DNA of 64,000 nt from assembly GCA_029204225.1 (NCBI GenBank), contig CM055100.1:17621650-17685649 (forward strand), given 5' to 3'. The notes below the pieces were generated by a model. The model saw only the letters and a program-made list of their open reading frames with translations. It had not been told where the DNA came from and did not search any database. Of this stretch, positions 33,690-44,290 are shown piece by piece. The DNA comes from Diphasiastrum complanatum (lineage: Eukaryota > Streptophyta > Lycopodiopsida > Lycopodiales > Lycopodiaceae). The position numbers and the translations under genes are program-made. Positions within the stretch are counted from its first letter, which is position 1; every line of letters starts with the position of its first letter.

Positions 33690-34156
33690 CATCTTTTCTA
33701 TCTGTGTATAACGTAGATGAATCCTTGTTGTGATTGAATGCACTTTATCGTTGTTTGATCGAGCTCGTTTACTCACTCTGATCAGAACACAGACATCTAC
33801 AACTCCTCAGTTTCTGATCACACAATGGCCATCTTTGACGCCTAAGGAACTCGCGATATCATGCTACTCTTCCATTTATTTCAGAACCATACTCTAAATT
33901 GAATCTGATTTTCAGTAATACCACACACAAACCATTTTTAATCTCTTCGGTGGACTGTACTTTCGTTTTTGAGAGTATAAATCAATTTTTAAAATCTTGT
34001 TGGACAATTAGAACACTTAAAAGCTGTGATTACATTTAGCATAAGCCGTCTATTAGATTGTTTTACATCCAGCAGATGATTAGAATGGGAGAGCTGTTCC
34101 ACAATATTCCTGCTCTCTTCTCCATTCTTGTTCTTCCTTCTAATCTGCCCCCATCA
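33690..34156 (+). mobile_element. Copia-5 putative 5' LTR
   Basis: The right edge 'ccatca' (34,151-34,156) lies three bases before a perfect primer-binding site. The left edge may be the 'tgtaata' at about 33,675. No partner LTR exists because Copia-5 is cut off at 35,726. Confidence 0.5.
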
Positions 34157-34159
34157 AAT

Positions 34160-34171
34160 TGGTATCAGAGC
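34160..34171 (+). promoter_or_regulatory. Copia-5 primer-binding site
   Basis: Perfect TGGTATCAGAGC, 54 bp upstream of the gag ATG at 34,225. Confidence 0.9.
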
Positions 34172-34224
34172 ATAGCTCAAATAAACCAAGAGATTAAGTT
34201 TGTTCCATTTATAGTACTGTTATC

Positions 34225-35358
34225 ATGTCTCATCTTGGTAGCTCTTCGTCATCATCCAACGAGGCTAGAATCATTGACAAGTTCAATGGTTCTAACTTCT
34301 ACATCTGGAAGTTAAAACTCCAGATGATGTTGATGGATAGAGATCTTTGGGATGTAGTAGAAGGTGCAGACCTGAAACCAGAAGATGGTGATCAAGCAAA
34401 GGCCTGGAGGATCAAAGATCAGAAGGCCTTAACATGTATCACACTCAATCTGGCTGACTCCCAAATATCCCACGTTACCACTTGCAAAACCTCTAAGGAT
34501 GCATTAGATTTGTTATCAAATCTCTATGAGACTCATGATGTAACCACTAGATTACATCTTAGAAGGAAGTTCTTTACTCTTAGCATGTCTGATTCTACTG
34601 CCATCACTTCTCACATCAACAGCTTCAAGTCTTTATTGGATTAGTTATCAACTATAGGATGTTCTATTCAAGATGATGATGTCGTCATGACCTTACTTTC
34701 TTCTCTTCCAAAGTCGTATGGACACTTTGTGGTGATGATCTCCACACAACCCGACTTCACTCTTCAAAAGGTGATTGGTCATCTTCTTCAAGAAGAAATG
34801 CGGAGAAAGACTAGCAGCCTGTCCATCAAAGACAAATTCATGGCTCTATACACCAAGAAGAAAGACTATTCCAAGGGCAAGGATCAAGTGCAGCAGCAAC
34901 AATAGAAGCCTCACACTCAAGGTGAGCATGGTGGATCACGCAAGAAGCTTTTTTGCAGATATTGCAAGAGAGCCAATCATGACATCAAGGAGTGTCGTAT
35001 CCGGATCTACAACGAGCCAAAGAAGCAACAACAGCAGCAACAACCACTCCTCCAATGCGGCGGAATTCAAGGAGCAAGATACACATTTGTTAATGGCTTA
35101 CACAGTAGCAGGGAAGACTATGATAGCTGGTACCTAGACAACGACGCTAGTCAACACATGACTTCTCACAAGGAATGGTTTACCGAGTATGCAGCTTACA
35201 ACAGAGATCAATTCATCTACCTCGGAGATTCAAGCACCATACGCGTGAAAGGCAAAGGAGCAGTGAAGATCACCTTCAACAATGATCTATCTATTTGTAT
35301 TCCCAACATCCTACATGTTTCTCAGTTATCAAAGAGTCTGTATCAATCTCTAAGATAA
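34225..35358 (+). pseudogene. Copia-5 gag-protease, one frame with two TAG stops
   Basis: A single frame from ATG 34,225 to 35,358 is interrupted only by TAG at 34,642 and TAG at about 34,903. It contains the gag blocks (DKFNGSNFYIWKLKLQ, LHLRRKFFTLSM, LLSSLPKSYGHF), a canonical zinc knuckle CX2CX4HX4C at 34,954-34,995 (CRYCKRANHDIKEC), a Gln-rich stretch and a protease block LDNDASQHM in which Ser-Gly of DSGA is Asn-Asp. The first TAG lies where Copia-1 has a Gln codon, consistent with CAG to TAG. Comparatively young. Confidence 0.85.
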
Positions 35359-35726
35359 CTGATGAGGGCTACACTGTTACTTTCTCATCTGAGCAGTGTA
35401 CAATACTTGAAGAAGATACTACATGCAAAAGAGTCAAAAATCTTTACGTACTCTCTAATTCATTTGCATTAGCTAGTATCTCTAATGAAAATGTAAACAA
35501 CAGTGTTGTTTTGTGGCATAGTCGATTTGGACACGTGAATACAAGATCACTTTCTTATATGCGTTGTAATAATTTAGTTGATGGACTAAATTTCCCTTTT
35601 TCATTAGATAGGAAATCTTTCTTTTGTGAATCATGCATCTATGGGAAGCACTCTAGAAGCAAGTTTCCGAAATCACATTCCATCAAAACAAAGCATGTAT
35701 TGGATCTTGTACATAGATATCTTTGA
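35295..35726 (+). pseudogene. Copia-5 GAG-pre-integrase domain, truncated
   Basis: Frame-shifted relative to the protease. Shows VVLWHSRFGHVNTRS and CESCIYGKHSRSKF, the zinc-binding domain before integrase. It stops at VLDLVH, just as the catalytic core should begin, and unrelated DNA follows. Confidence 0.8.
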
Positions 35727-37229
35727 GTCGTTGAAATGTCCTTCTAAGTAGACCTGGGCTAGAACTAGGGGCCATTTTGTAACTGGTTTTAACAGAATGA
35801 ACCTGCATCAAGCTAGGATCTGGAACTATAAAAGATCTTTCTTTAAATGTAGATGTGGTGGCAAATGCAAAAACAACTCTTTCATTAAATGGTTTGACCA
35901 CACTATCTGGTTTATGATGAATAACCTTGCCAAATTCCTCCCTGGTGCTTCCCTACAAAACCAATTGAATGCTTTTTTTCTTTGGCTACATAAACCTGCA
36001 AGAGATGTTGTTAAAGCCCACCACTCAAATTGGGCCTTCAAGCTCAACCCAAACTTCCAAGAAAGTTTGAGATATTTTGAGTACTCTTTAGCCAATATTA
36101 AATTTGTGAAAAAATATTGCAAAACCCAAATCCAACTGGTATAAAAAAAATTATACCCACCCAATACTGGCGCCAACCACTCGTAAACACACAACTTTTT
36201 AGTGCCAATTAAATTTCAATTGATAGAGCAGGAGCATGACTCTCAAGTAAGTAAAATTTTTTAGAGAGAACTATGTTGCCATGGACCCTACAATTTTCTT
36301 TTTATTTTTATGGTCAAAAGTTGCTTTTATGCACATCTATGTCTTTAGACAGTTACCTATTTCTTGTCAACAAAAGAATCAAAGTGAAGTTTGATCATGT
36401 GCTAGAAAAGTAACGTGGTTGATTGCATTGACAAACATGGCTACTATGGATGCATAATTCCCAAGCATGCTCATTTGAAACTAATGATGGTATTGTTATG
36501 AAGAGTGTTTCAATTGAAACTGTGAATTGTGCAATTAATTAGTGGTCAAATATATTCAGTATAGTGGCACCGCTTCTATAAAATTTTAGAGATAATCGAG
36601 TCTTGCAATCTTGGGAAAGTTGGAGAGTTAATGTTCTATCATATTGAGGGCTTCAAGAGTTGAAGTGTGAATTTAACTGAAGTTTGAGTGATATAAGCAT
36701 AGTTGGAGGGATGAGAAGCAATGAGCAAGCTGGCTATCAGTAATGGACCTCATATCATATTGAGCACACAACTCCGTCTGTTCCATGACAACATCAATGT
36801 ATTGGGATCCAAAATTATGTCATAAGCCAACAAAATTATAAACTATCTCAACATCACAATATATGATGCATTAGCTTGTTGTGTATTTAACATGTTTTTT
36901 TTTTTGTGTGCTTTCAATAAATTTTCTTTTTTTCCTTTGTCATTAATTTTTGTTTCTTCAAAAAGTTTTGCCTCAAGATTTTGTTCCTAGTGATTTGTTG
37001 AATGTATGTTGTAAAAACTCTTAAATCTTGAACTTCGAAGCAGGTAAAAATTAGTTCATGCATGGATGTAGCACAACTATGGCTAATAACTTTAGCAAGT
37101 GTAATTGTGCATGCCATGATGTTTTTCTCTGAGAGGCAAGGAATTTTGTTGCAATAACAATTGTTGACTCACATGTGTTCATTTTAAAGTAGTTTATAAA
37201 TTTTTAGTTGATTACACTATCCCTTACGG
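35727..37229. other. AT-rich, no gene recognised
   Basis: A 115-codon plus-strand frame (35,797-36,144) has Trp/Lys/Asn-rich text with a C-R-C-G-G-K-C cluster but no family I know. The rest is AT-rich without long frames; T-runs at 36,895-36,930. Confidence 0.35.
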
Positions 37230-37232
37230 AAG

Positions 37233-37514
37233 ACGTAATTGACGTTCTGCTGATTTCTGGGCCATTTTGGGCCCCATATTATTTTGCATAATATAGGACC
37301 CTGCAGAGAGATAGAGGGAGAGAGAGAAAGAGAGGCACCTATGACTCCAGGGAAAAGAGTAAAAAAATCAGTAGAACGTCAATTACGTGAGGTAATGGTC
37401 CATTGGTCGGACCATTACCACAAATAATCTGGTCCCCGGATAGCTCGTGGCCTCTGCCACTCACTGTCGGGTCCCAGATTATTTATGGTAATGGCCCTCC
37501 CAATGGCCATTACC
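37233..37514. repeat. Compound foldback (MITE-like) region
   Basis: Two inverted-repeat systems adjoin. Arms 37,233-37,256 and 37,365-37,388 pair over 24 bp with one mismatch (core 'gacgttct'). Directly after, 37,391-37,432 pairs with 37,474-37,514 over about 41 bp (ends GGTAATGG/CCATTACC), and each of those arms is itself a palindrome (ggtaatggtcc/ggaccattacc and ggtaatggcc/ggccattacc). No coding sequence. This is what a MITE inserted beside another would look like. Confidence 0.75.
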
Positions 37515-37529
37515 TACTACATAATGATG

Positions 37530-38109
37530 ACGATTGAAGACTACGAGACAAGCCAAACAATTTGGCAAAGACTGCAAGATAGATTTGAGCACAAATCAAG
37601 AACATAAATCTTGCATTTAGACAACCAACTTTTAAATTTGACAATACTAATGAGAACACTCAATATGACACTTGAAGATGCCGCCAAGGTTGCGGTAGAT
37701 GAGAAACTCACGAAAGAAGAAGTAGATCAAGCCAACAATTCGGAGAGAGCTTTGTTCATCAGAACAAAAAGGTGGCAAACTCTAGGTCTAGAAAATTTCA
37801 CTCTTGATCCAAAACCTTCGAGCATTGCAAGGAAGGGACGGACAACATCTACAAGAAGAAAGACATTCAGAAAATGAATGTTGGTTTAATCCCAACATAC
37901 CTTGCATTCATTGCAAGAAGAAGGGCCATTCAGCCCATGAATGTTGGTTTAATCCTAAAGCCAAGTCCAAGAAGGACAAGGAAACTTCCACACAAGAAGA
38001 AGACAAGGAAAAGGCTTACTCAATGATTGAAGAAGCCTATGACACTGACAATGATGCCACCATAGTTGTGGACTCAGGAAGTACATCACACATCACTTGT
38101 AGAAAATAA
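37530..38109 (+). pseudogene. Copia-6 gag C-terminal part with zinc knuckles and protease start
   Basis: Gag remnants such as WQRLQDRFEHKS and LRTLNMTLEDA lead into a frame with CIHCKKKGHSAHEC (CX2CX4HX4C) and then VVDSGSTSHITC, an intact protease DSG motif. A phrase around CWFNP occurs before and after the knuckle, indicating a duplicated knuckle flank. The gag N terminus is missing. Confidence 0.8.
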
Positions 38110-38620
38110 ATTTTGAATGATTACAAATCTGTCAACAGCTTGAGAACCATATTGTTGGGCCACAACGGTAGGCATAAGGTTGAAGACGTTGGAACTATAC
38201 TACTCCAAATGAGTGAGGGATCAAGAAATGTTGATGGAGCATTATATGTTCCAATGCTCAAGAAAAACTTACTCCTTTTTGTTTGTCAAGATAACAGAGG
38301 CATGGATGTTACGTTCAGTAGAGAAGAGTGCAAACTCGTGGACAATAAAATCCAACAGATTTAAACCACAACGCCAAGAAGTGGCAATCTATATTGTACT
38401 TGCATTTCCACTTGATATGATAAAGTCCTTACGGCCTCAAATCATGAAGGTTTAGATTAGATATGGCATAAAAGATTGTATCATTTGAAGATGAAGACAT
38501 TACATGAAATGTATCATGAAATGATAGTCGATGGTCTGAAGATTTCAGACACAAATATCAAATTCTATGAACCTTGTTTACAAGGTGAACAACATCGTGA
38601 ATCATTCAACCACGATGGAT
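38110..38620 (+). pseudogene. Copia-6 protease C-terminal and GAG-pre-integrase (decayed)
   Basis: 38,113-38,364 encodes the NVDGALYVPMLKKNLL block typical after the protease active site. The GAG-pre-integrase that follows is readable only in pieces because of several stops. Confidence 0.65.
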
Positions 38621-38621
38621 T

Positions 38622-39428
38622 GTGAGCTCAGAATATTCTTCAACTCGTACACAAAAATCTGTGTGGACCGATCGCGATGAAGGACGTTATTTCACTCTCA
38701 GGATCGAAGTACTTCATAACTTTCATCGACAACCTAAGCGACATGACATTCGTGTACTTCTTGAAGCTGAAATCAGAAGCATTTCAAGCCTTCAAAGACT
38801 ACAAAGCATTTGTTGAGAAGCAGATGGGAAGGCAACTGAAAGCACTCAAATCGGACAACGGTGGAGAGTACATAAGCAGGAATTCAAGAAATTCTCTAAA
38901 ACGCAAGGAATTGACAAACAAAATACAGTTCCATATACTCAACATAATGGAGTAGTATAAAGAAAGAATCATACACTAATGGAGGCAACTTGTTGCATGA
39001 TGGAGCAATCCAAGGTTCCGAAGGAGTTTTGGGCTGAGGCCATATCAAGAGCAGTCTACCCACAAAATTGAACACTGAGCAATGCAGTGGATGGAAGGAC
39101 ACCAATTCATGTCTACACAGGAAAAAAACCATATCTTTCACATGTGAAGGTCTTTGGATGTGCAACATATATGCACATACCCATCGAAAAAAGAAACAAA
39201 TTGGATGACAAGACTCAGCAAATGATCTTCGTTGGGTACTCAACCAGATCAGCTAGTTACAGATTGTACAATCCAGCCAACAAAAAAATTCTTGTCAGAC
39301 ATTTAAAATTTGATGAAAATTCGTTTCCAAGTGGATTCGCAGTGGCTATGAAGTCTTTGATACATCGTCATATAAACCAAGTACAGTTGAAGAAGGAGAT
39401 ACTCGTGGAGCTCAACATGAACATGTGA
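38622..39428 (+). pseudogene. Copia-6 integrase
   Basis: Blocks in order: SGSKYFITFIDNLSDMTFVY, KALKSDNGGEYIS (second catalytic Asp), a decayed NGV...ERKN region, PIHVYTGKKPYLSHVKVFGC and DDKTQQMIFVGYS. At least three frameshifts or stops interrupt it. Confidence 0.8.
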
Positions 39429-39486
39429 TACCAGGTTGACAAGGAGAATTTTGATCCAATTCTGAATTTCGCTCCGATTTCGATCT

Positions 39487-40620
39487 TTGACGACTCTACT
39501 GAACAAGTTTATCGAAAATGATGAAACTGACATTTCAGATTGTGAATTTTATGTAGTCACACAAGAACCACAAAGTAATCAACAAGCCCTAGAAATTGAC
39601 GAAAGTCACCAATGGAAAAAGGCGATGGAGGATGAGATCCATTTCATGCACAAGAACAACACTTGGATGCTGACGACCCACCCCGCCGGAAGCAAGGAAA
39701 TCGATAGAGTACAAATGGTATATTACATTATTGAAAGAAAGATGGGAAAATCCCATCAAATGGGTTTACAAAAGGAAACCTAAGGTGGATGAAAGCACCG
39801 AGAAATTCATAGAATGACTACTTACTTGCCAAGGGATGCTCACATTGTATTATGGAAGGAGCCGGGCACAGGCCATTCCGGGCCTCGCCCAAATTTTTTT
39901 GGAAAGCCGAACCGGTCAGAATGGGCTGTGCCTGGCTCATTCCATTGCATAATGGAGTCTTTGACTTTTCCACATGCCATTTACAAGGCATAATCAGCAG
40001 TTTGGGATTTTTTGGACCAATGAAAAACTGCCACATGGCAGTCTGACGTGCGCAGTTTGACACGGACTGACACACAGTCTGACGCGGACTGGAATGGGCT
40101 TCAGACTTTTGAATTTTTTTTTAGAAAATTCAGTGACATTTTATGCTTTTTTTTTTAATAAAGCCCAAAAAGTGGGCGTAATCAGCACAAAGAATCCATT
40201 ACGTCTCATAGAATGACTAGTTGCCAAGGGATGCTCACAGTATTATGGTGTCGACTACCAAGAAACATTTTCATCCATGGTTAAAATGTCAAGCATCAAA
40301 TTGCTATTGGCATATGTAGCACACTATGATTTAAAAATACACCAAATCGAGGTCAAAACTACCTTTCTTCATGGAGACATAAAGGAAGAGATATACATGA
40401 ATTAGCCATAAGGGTTTGAAGAAAATCTAGACCTTGTGTGCAAGCTTGGTAAGTGCATTTCCGGTTTAAAACAAGCCTCACGAGCTTGGCATCAGAAGAT
40501 AGACAGCTTCTAGAAGTCTATTTGAATGAGACCACTTCAGGTTGATTGTAATGTTTAACAGTTTGTAATCATGACAATGTTTGTTGTTGACTCACTCATA
40601 TTTGGAAATTGCTTGAAGTT
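39487..40620 (+). pseudogene. Copia-6 reverse transcriptase, split by an insertion
   Basis: The N-terminal part (WKKAMEDEIHFMHKNNTWML) ends near 39,830. After roughly 400 bp of foreign DNA it resumes near 40,215 with AKGCS, YGVDYQETFSSMVKMSS, TTFLHGDIKEEIY and GLKQASRAWH. The YVDD position reads VVDSLIFG, so the second catalytic Asp is lost. Confidence 0.8.
39808..40255. repeat. Foldback insertion in Copia-6 RT, flanked by a long direct repeat
   Basis: 'tcatagaatgacta...ttgccaagggatgctcaca...tattatgg' occurs at 39,808-39,855 and 40,207-40,252, bracketing about 350 bp of non-retroelement DNA. Inside, 39,844-39,880 and 39,917-39,955 form about 37-bp inverted arms around a short loop. The flanking repeat, near 45 bp, is longer than normal target-site duplications. 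Confidence 0.7.
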
Positions 40621-40772
40621 CATAGAATCGACTAAACAGCAATTAGTTGAGGGCTACCGACCTAGGAGAAGCCAATGAGTGTTTCAGATTGCAAATCACG
40701 ACAGATAGACACATATGCACCATTCGAGTTACACAACCAAAATACGCTTGGAAGGTTTTAACGTAATATAGA

Positions 40773-40964
40773 ATGCTCGAATGCAAGGGGAAGGAAACTC
40801 CTATGGCACAAGGAGTTAGACTCTCCAAAGAATATTGTCCTGAAACTGAGACGGAAAAGTCTACTATGAAGGCTATCTCTTATCAAAGTTTGATAGGAAC
40901 AACCAAGCACATTTCGTTGAAATATTATCACATTAGAGATTCGATAAACAAATCTAAATTGTAG
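40773..40964 (+). pseudogene. Copia-6 RNase H, internally deleted
   Basis: MLECKGKETPMAQG, then YQSLIGT, joins directly to TKHISLKYYHIRDSI. In intact Copia elements (compare Copia-7) about 130 residues with the catalytic residues lie between these blocks. Confidence 0.75.
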
Positions 40965-41069
40965 ATTGAATATGGTAAATCTGCTAACATGACAACATAC
41001 GTTCTTATTAAGGCTCTTAATAGAGTGACATTTGAAAGACTTAGAAGAGTAATGGAAATTGGATAAAAA

Positions 41070-41600
41070 AGGTGTCAAGTTCAAGAGGGAGATGCTGGAA
41101 AAAGGTGAACTAACATTTCAACCCAAACAAAGATTTGAGTCGATCTGATCCGATCCATCGACCCAAGCCAGGATCAAAATACAATCTTGACCCAGATAGA
41201 AATACAGTTTCGATCCAGATCATTTCGATCTGAAACTTCGATTTTGATCCAACGGCTGTGAAGCAATAGAGTAACCGCCGCCTTGCTTAAATAGGATTAG
41301 GACAATTAATAGTCAATTTAGACTACATTTTCTTGTAATCTTCTTTTTGGTTAAAGTATATATATACATCTTATCTCAATTGAAAATAATCAAAGAAAAT
41401 AGAGAGAATAGGAAGGAGGTGAGATGCTTGTGTCTACCAAAACTCTGATAATACAAAAAATACAAAGCGATTGAATACTATTCTCCAAGCACTGTCTGAG
41501 TTATTGACTTTCTTGTGATTCTGATAAATTAGATTCTATTGTTTTCGCATTTTTATTTACTTTTCTTTTAGAGACAACCCACAATATGCTCTGTTGTCAA
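41070..41600 (+). mobile_element. Copia-6 polypurine tract and probable 3' LTR start
   Basis: A purine-rich 'caagagggaga' ending near 41,091 is followed by TG, the usual start of a Copia 3' LTR. TATATATA-containing, A-rich LTR-like DNA follows. The right end and a partner LTR cannot be identified. Confidence 0.45.
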
Positions 41601-42103
41601 TCCCCACGCTCGTTTCTTCTATATTGGCCATGTTTGGTAAATATTTAGTTTGTTTACTCAAATATAATTTCTCTGTCTAACAAGCTCTTGATTTTCACTT
41701 GAAAGGTTACTCGTCTATGGCAGTTCAAACCTTTCAAGATAAGCTAAATGTTTTGTTATCTCACTTCATCCATGATTATCAAATTTTATTACTACGTCTC
41801 TTTTCGATGCATGTCTTCGCTTATATGTGTGGCAATATAAAAAAAATAGCTATAAAGTCTAGAATACAGATTTAGGAGAGAGAGAGCTTCAAATGTGTCA
41901 CACATAACGAGTTTATTAATCTATTGATAAATCACGTTTTATTATGATTCAATAATAAAATTTCACCTAAGGCGATTATTTTTCAAAATTATAGTCACGC
42001 ACACTAAGTAATTGAAATTAATTAGCTTAATAATGTGGTGGAAGATTGTGGTGGAAGCACTCTTTATCCAACCATAGCTTACTAGGCTCCATGGTTTTAC
42101 AGT

Positions 42104-42318
42104 GAAGGAAACACACTAATTGAGGATGATACCATTGTTGATACCGGGTATATGAAGGAAACACACTAATTGAGGATGATACCATTGTTGATACCGAGTA
42201 TATGCAGTGAAGAAAACACACTAATTAAGGATGATACCATTGTTGATACCGGGTATATGCAGTGAAGAAAACACACTAATTGAGGATGATACCATTGTTG
42301 ATACCGGGTTTATACCCG
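42104..42318. repeat. Four-copy tandem repeat, 55-bp unit
   Basis: Units start at 42,104, 42,154, 42,209 and 42,264; the first is 5 bp shorter. Each has 'aaacacactaatt', 'ggatgataccattgttg' and 'atacc'. Copies differ at only a few sites. Confidence 0.92.
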
Positions 42319-43687
42319 CTCAACAAACATTTGTTAGCAATGGGGAGGGCCAGGCCGGTGTCACCTTGAATCTTGTGTGAAGTGTGTGGCGTGGATTGTT
42401 CAGATGGGGGTAGTTGGGAGCACGACCTTGCTTAGGCTGTCAACCGTCTAGGTACATAGTACAAACTCTTTTGAAGGCTAGAATGAAGGCCCTTTTCTTC
42501 TTACCCGTCAGAGGCAAAAATCCTAGCAATTTCTAAAGCCAATCTAGACTAGTGCCCTTCAGGTAAGTACCCTTCTTACCTGTCGGATGTCATTTAGAAA
42601 AGCGTGCCTCGGGGTTGATTCTCCAGAAAGCCCATTGTGGCATTCCCGATCTCGATCTGCTCTGCTTCCCATGATCCAAGCTCTGCTTGCTTGTGGTAAG
42701 CGCACGCAGCAGGTGGAAGATCCAGATTGGCGTCCCGTTCTCTGCAATTTGATGTAGCTAATGCATGGATTCACCTTCAGAATGAGGAATAGGCTGAGAA
42801 ATCTTATTTTAATGGCCACCTGTGAGCATTCAGCTTCTATGAAAAGTCCCATAGCAGCGATGGATGGCTTTCAGAGAGGTGTTTTGTTGCTGATTTGTTG
42901 CATCGCAAAAAATGTTGCTTCCAAGGGGCCATTTTTGTGTGTGGAAGTGTGGCGTGATTGGACTCTGTCAAACGATGTGATGTCCTAACAAAGAAATTGA
43001 ATGTTGATCACCCCTTCGTCAAGGGATTTCTCATCTGGAACGACATTAATCAATGTAGAGCAGTACGTTTTCAATACAGGATCAAGCTGACGCGATGCAA
43101 TAAAACGCCGGCAAAACACTTCTCTGAAAAATCTCGTTGACACTTTTCAAAAAACTAAAAAACGAAGTTCTTCCTAAGGCTGGGTTGGTTACTCTGTGTT
43201 CTGGACACAGAAACTTCGCTCTGAATGCTGTCATGAAACTATAGCTGTGATATCATGTCGTTTATTATTACTGAATCTGAGATCGTACTAATAATAATAC
43301 TAATAAATCTGCTGTAGAATGTCATGCGTGTTATGTAGTCACATATTTGAGTTTCTTTTCTACTTGTTTTGGTGTGAGCGTCAAAATTGTGTAAGATTTG
43401 TTGTTTTTACTATCAGATTTGAGTTGTAATCATGACTTAGTGCTCGATAGTGTGTGACATTAACTCTTACAGTCAAGGATTCTACCTTGAAGGCTTGTTT
43501 CTCAGACATTCGCATTGTCTGCTCTAGAGTTTTCGCCTTACATGGCCGAAAAACATCTGTGGCTTAATCTTTTCAGACATTTTGTTCTCAGTTTTATGTT
43601 TGCAGTCCATAGACTAAGCAGTAGACGTATTATGCTTTGTGTTAGTCTTGCATATGTGCTAGATTTTCTCTGTCATCTTTATTGCAG
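42319..43687. other. No gene recognised
   Basis: Short frames at 42,559-43,140 on both strands contain no known motif. The plus strand around 42,960-43,060 (VDHPFVKGFLIWNDI) reads protein-like for a short stretch and could be a decayed exon. Confidence 0.3.
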
Positions 43688-43820
43688 GATATCGCGTGAT
43701 GTCCCTCCACTGACAAATGGTGAGGAAAAGGTGGTGTACATGAATGGAATGGTCAAGTACAGCTGAGACAAGCCACAACATATTCTCTCAAAGATTCCTG
43801 CAATAGTTTTCGAATCAATT
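43688..43820 (+). pseudogene. Exon-like segment with an in-frame TGA, unrecognised
   Basis: Acceptor-like TTTATTGCAG ends at 43,687 and a donor-like GTACGTG begins at 43,821. Between them the frame reads RDVPPLTNGEEKVVYMNG and, after a TGA at 43,764-43,766, continues as DKPQHILSKIPAIVFES. The TGA could be a mutated TGG. I do not recognise the protein. Confidence 0.35.
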
Positions 43821-44152
43821 GTACGTGTTTCTATTCTTTTGTGCTTATAATATGTTTTTGGCATGCCTAGTTCCTGTTTGGAACTTAGTACGTTAGTCGT
43901 CTCTAATAGTTTACTATTCCCAAGATTAACTAGTATATCCATGTTAATCAGCATAAACTCTCAGCGTATTATGTTCCTTTGTTATAGCAATTAACTTAGT
44001 GACGAACCCTGGTATACCAAGGAGGATATGTGAGATCTTCATAGTTCGAAGATGACTAGTTGAGATAAGTTTATGAAATTTATTCTCAGCTGATTATATG
44101 CTTCTAACAAGGACTTTGCACTGAAAAATTGTCCTTCGAAAATAAATTCAAG

Positions 44153-44290
44153 ATGTCGATCATACCTGATGATTATGGATTTGGAGTTGCTGAACAATTC
44201 AAGAAAACTTTGGGATACAGGATCAGAGAGCTCTTGGAAGCACAAATCAAAGAGTCTCACGGAATATCAAAGGAGAACGTCAATCCCTAG
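44153..44290 (+). pseudogene. Short exon-like ORF, 45 codons, unrecognised
   Basis: From ATG 44,153 to TAG 44,288 the translation (IPDDYGFGVAEQFKKTLG then YRIRELLEAQIKES) is amphipathic and looks like real protein, perhaps the terminal exon of the gene remnant at 43,688. I know no family for it. Confidence 0.35.

Noticed and set aside
42104-42318. Regular repeats suggestive of a CRISPR array
   Set aside because: The whole 55-bp unit is repeated with no variable spacers, the host is a plant, and no cas-like genes are present.
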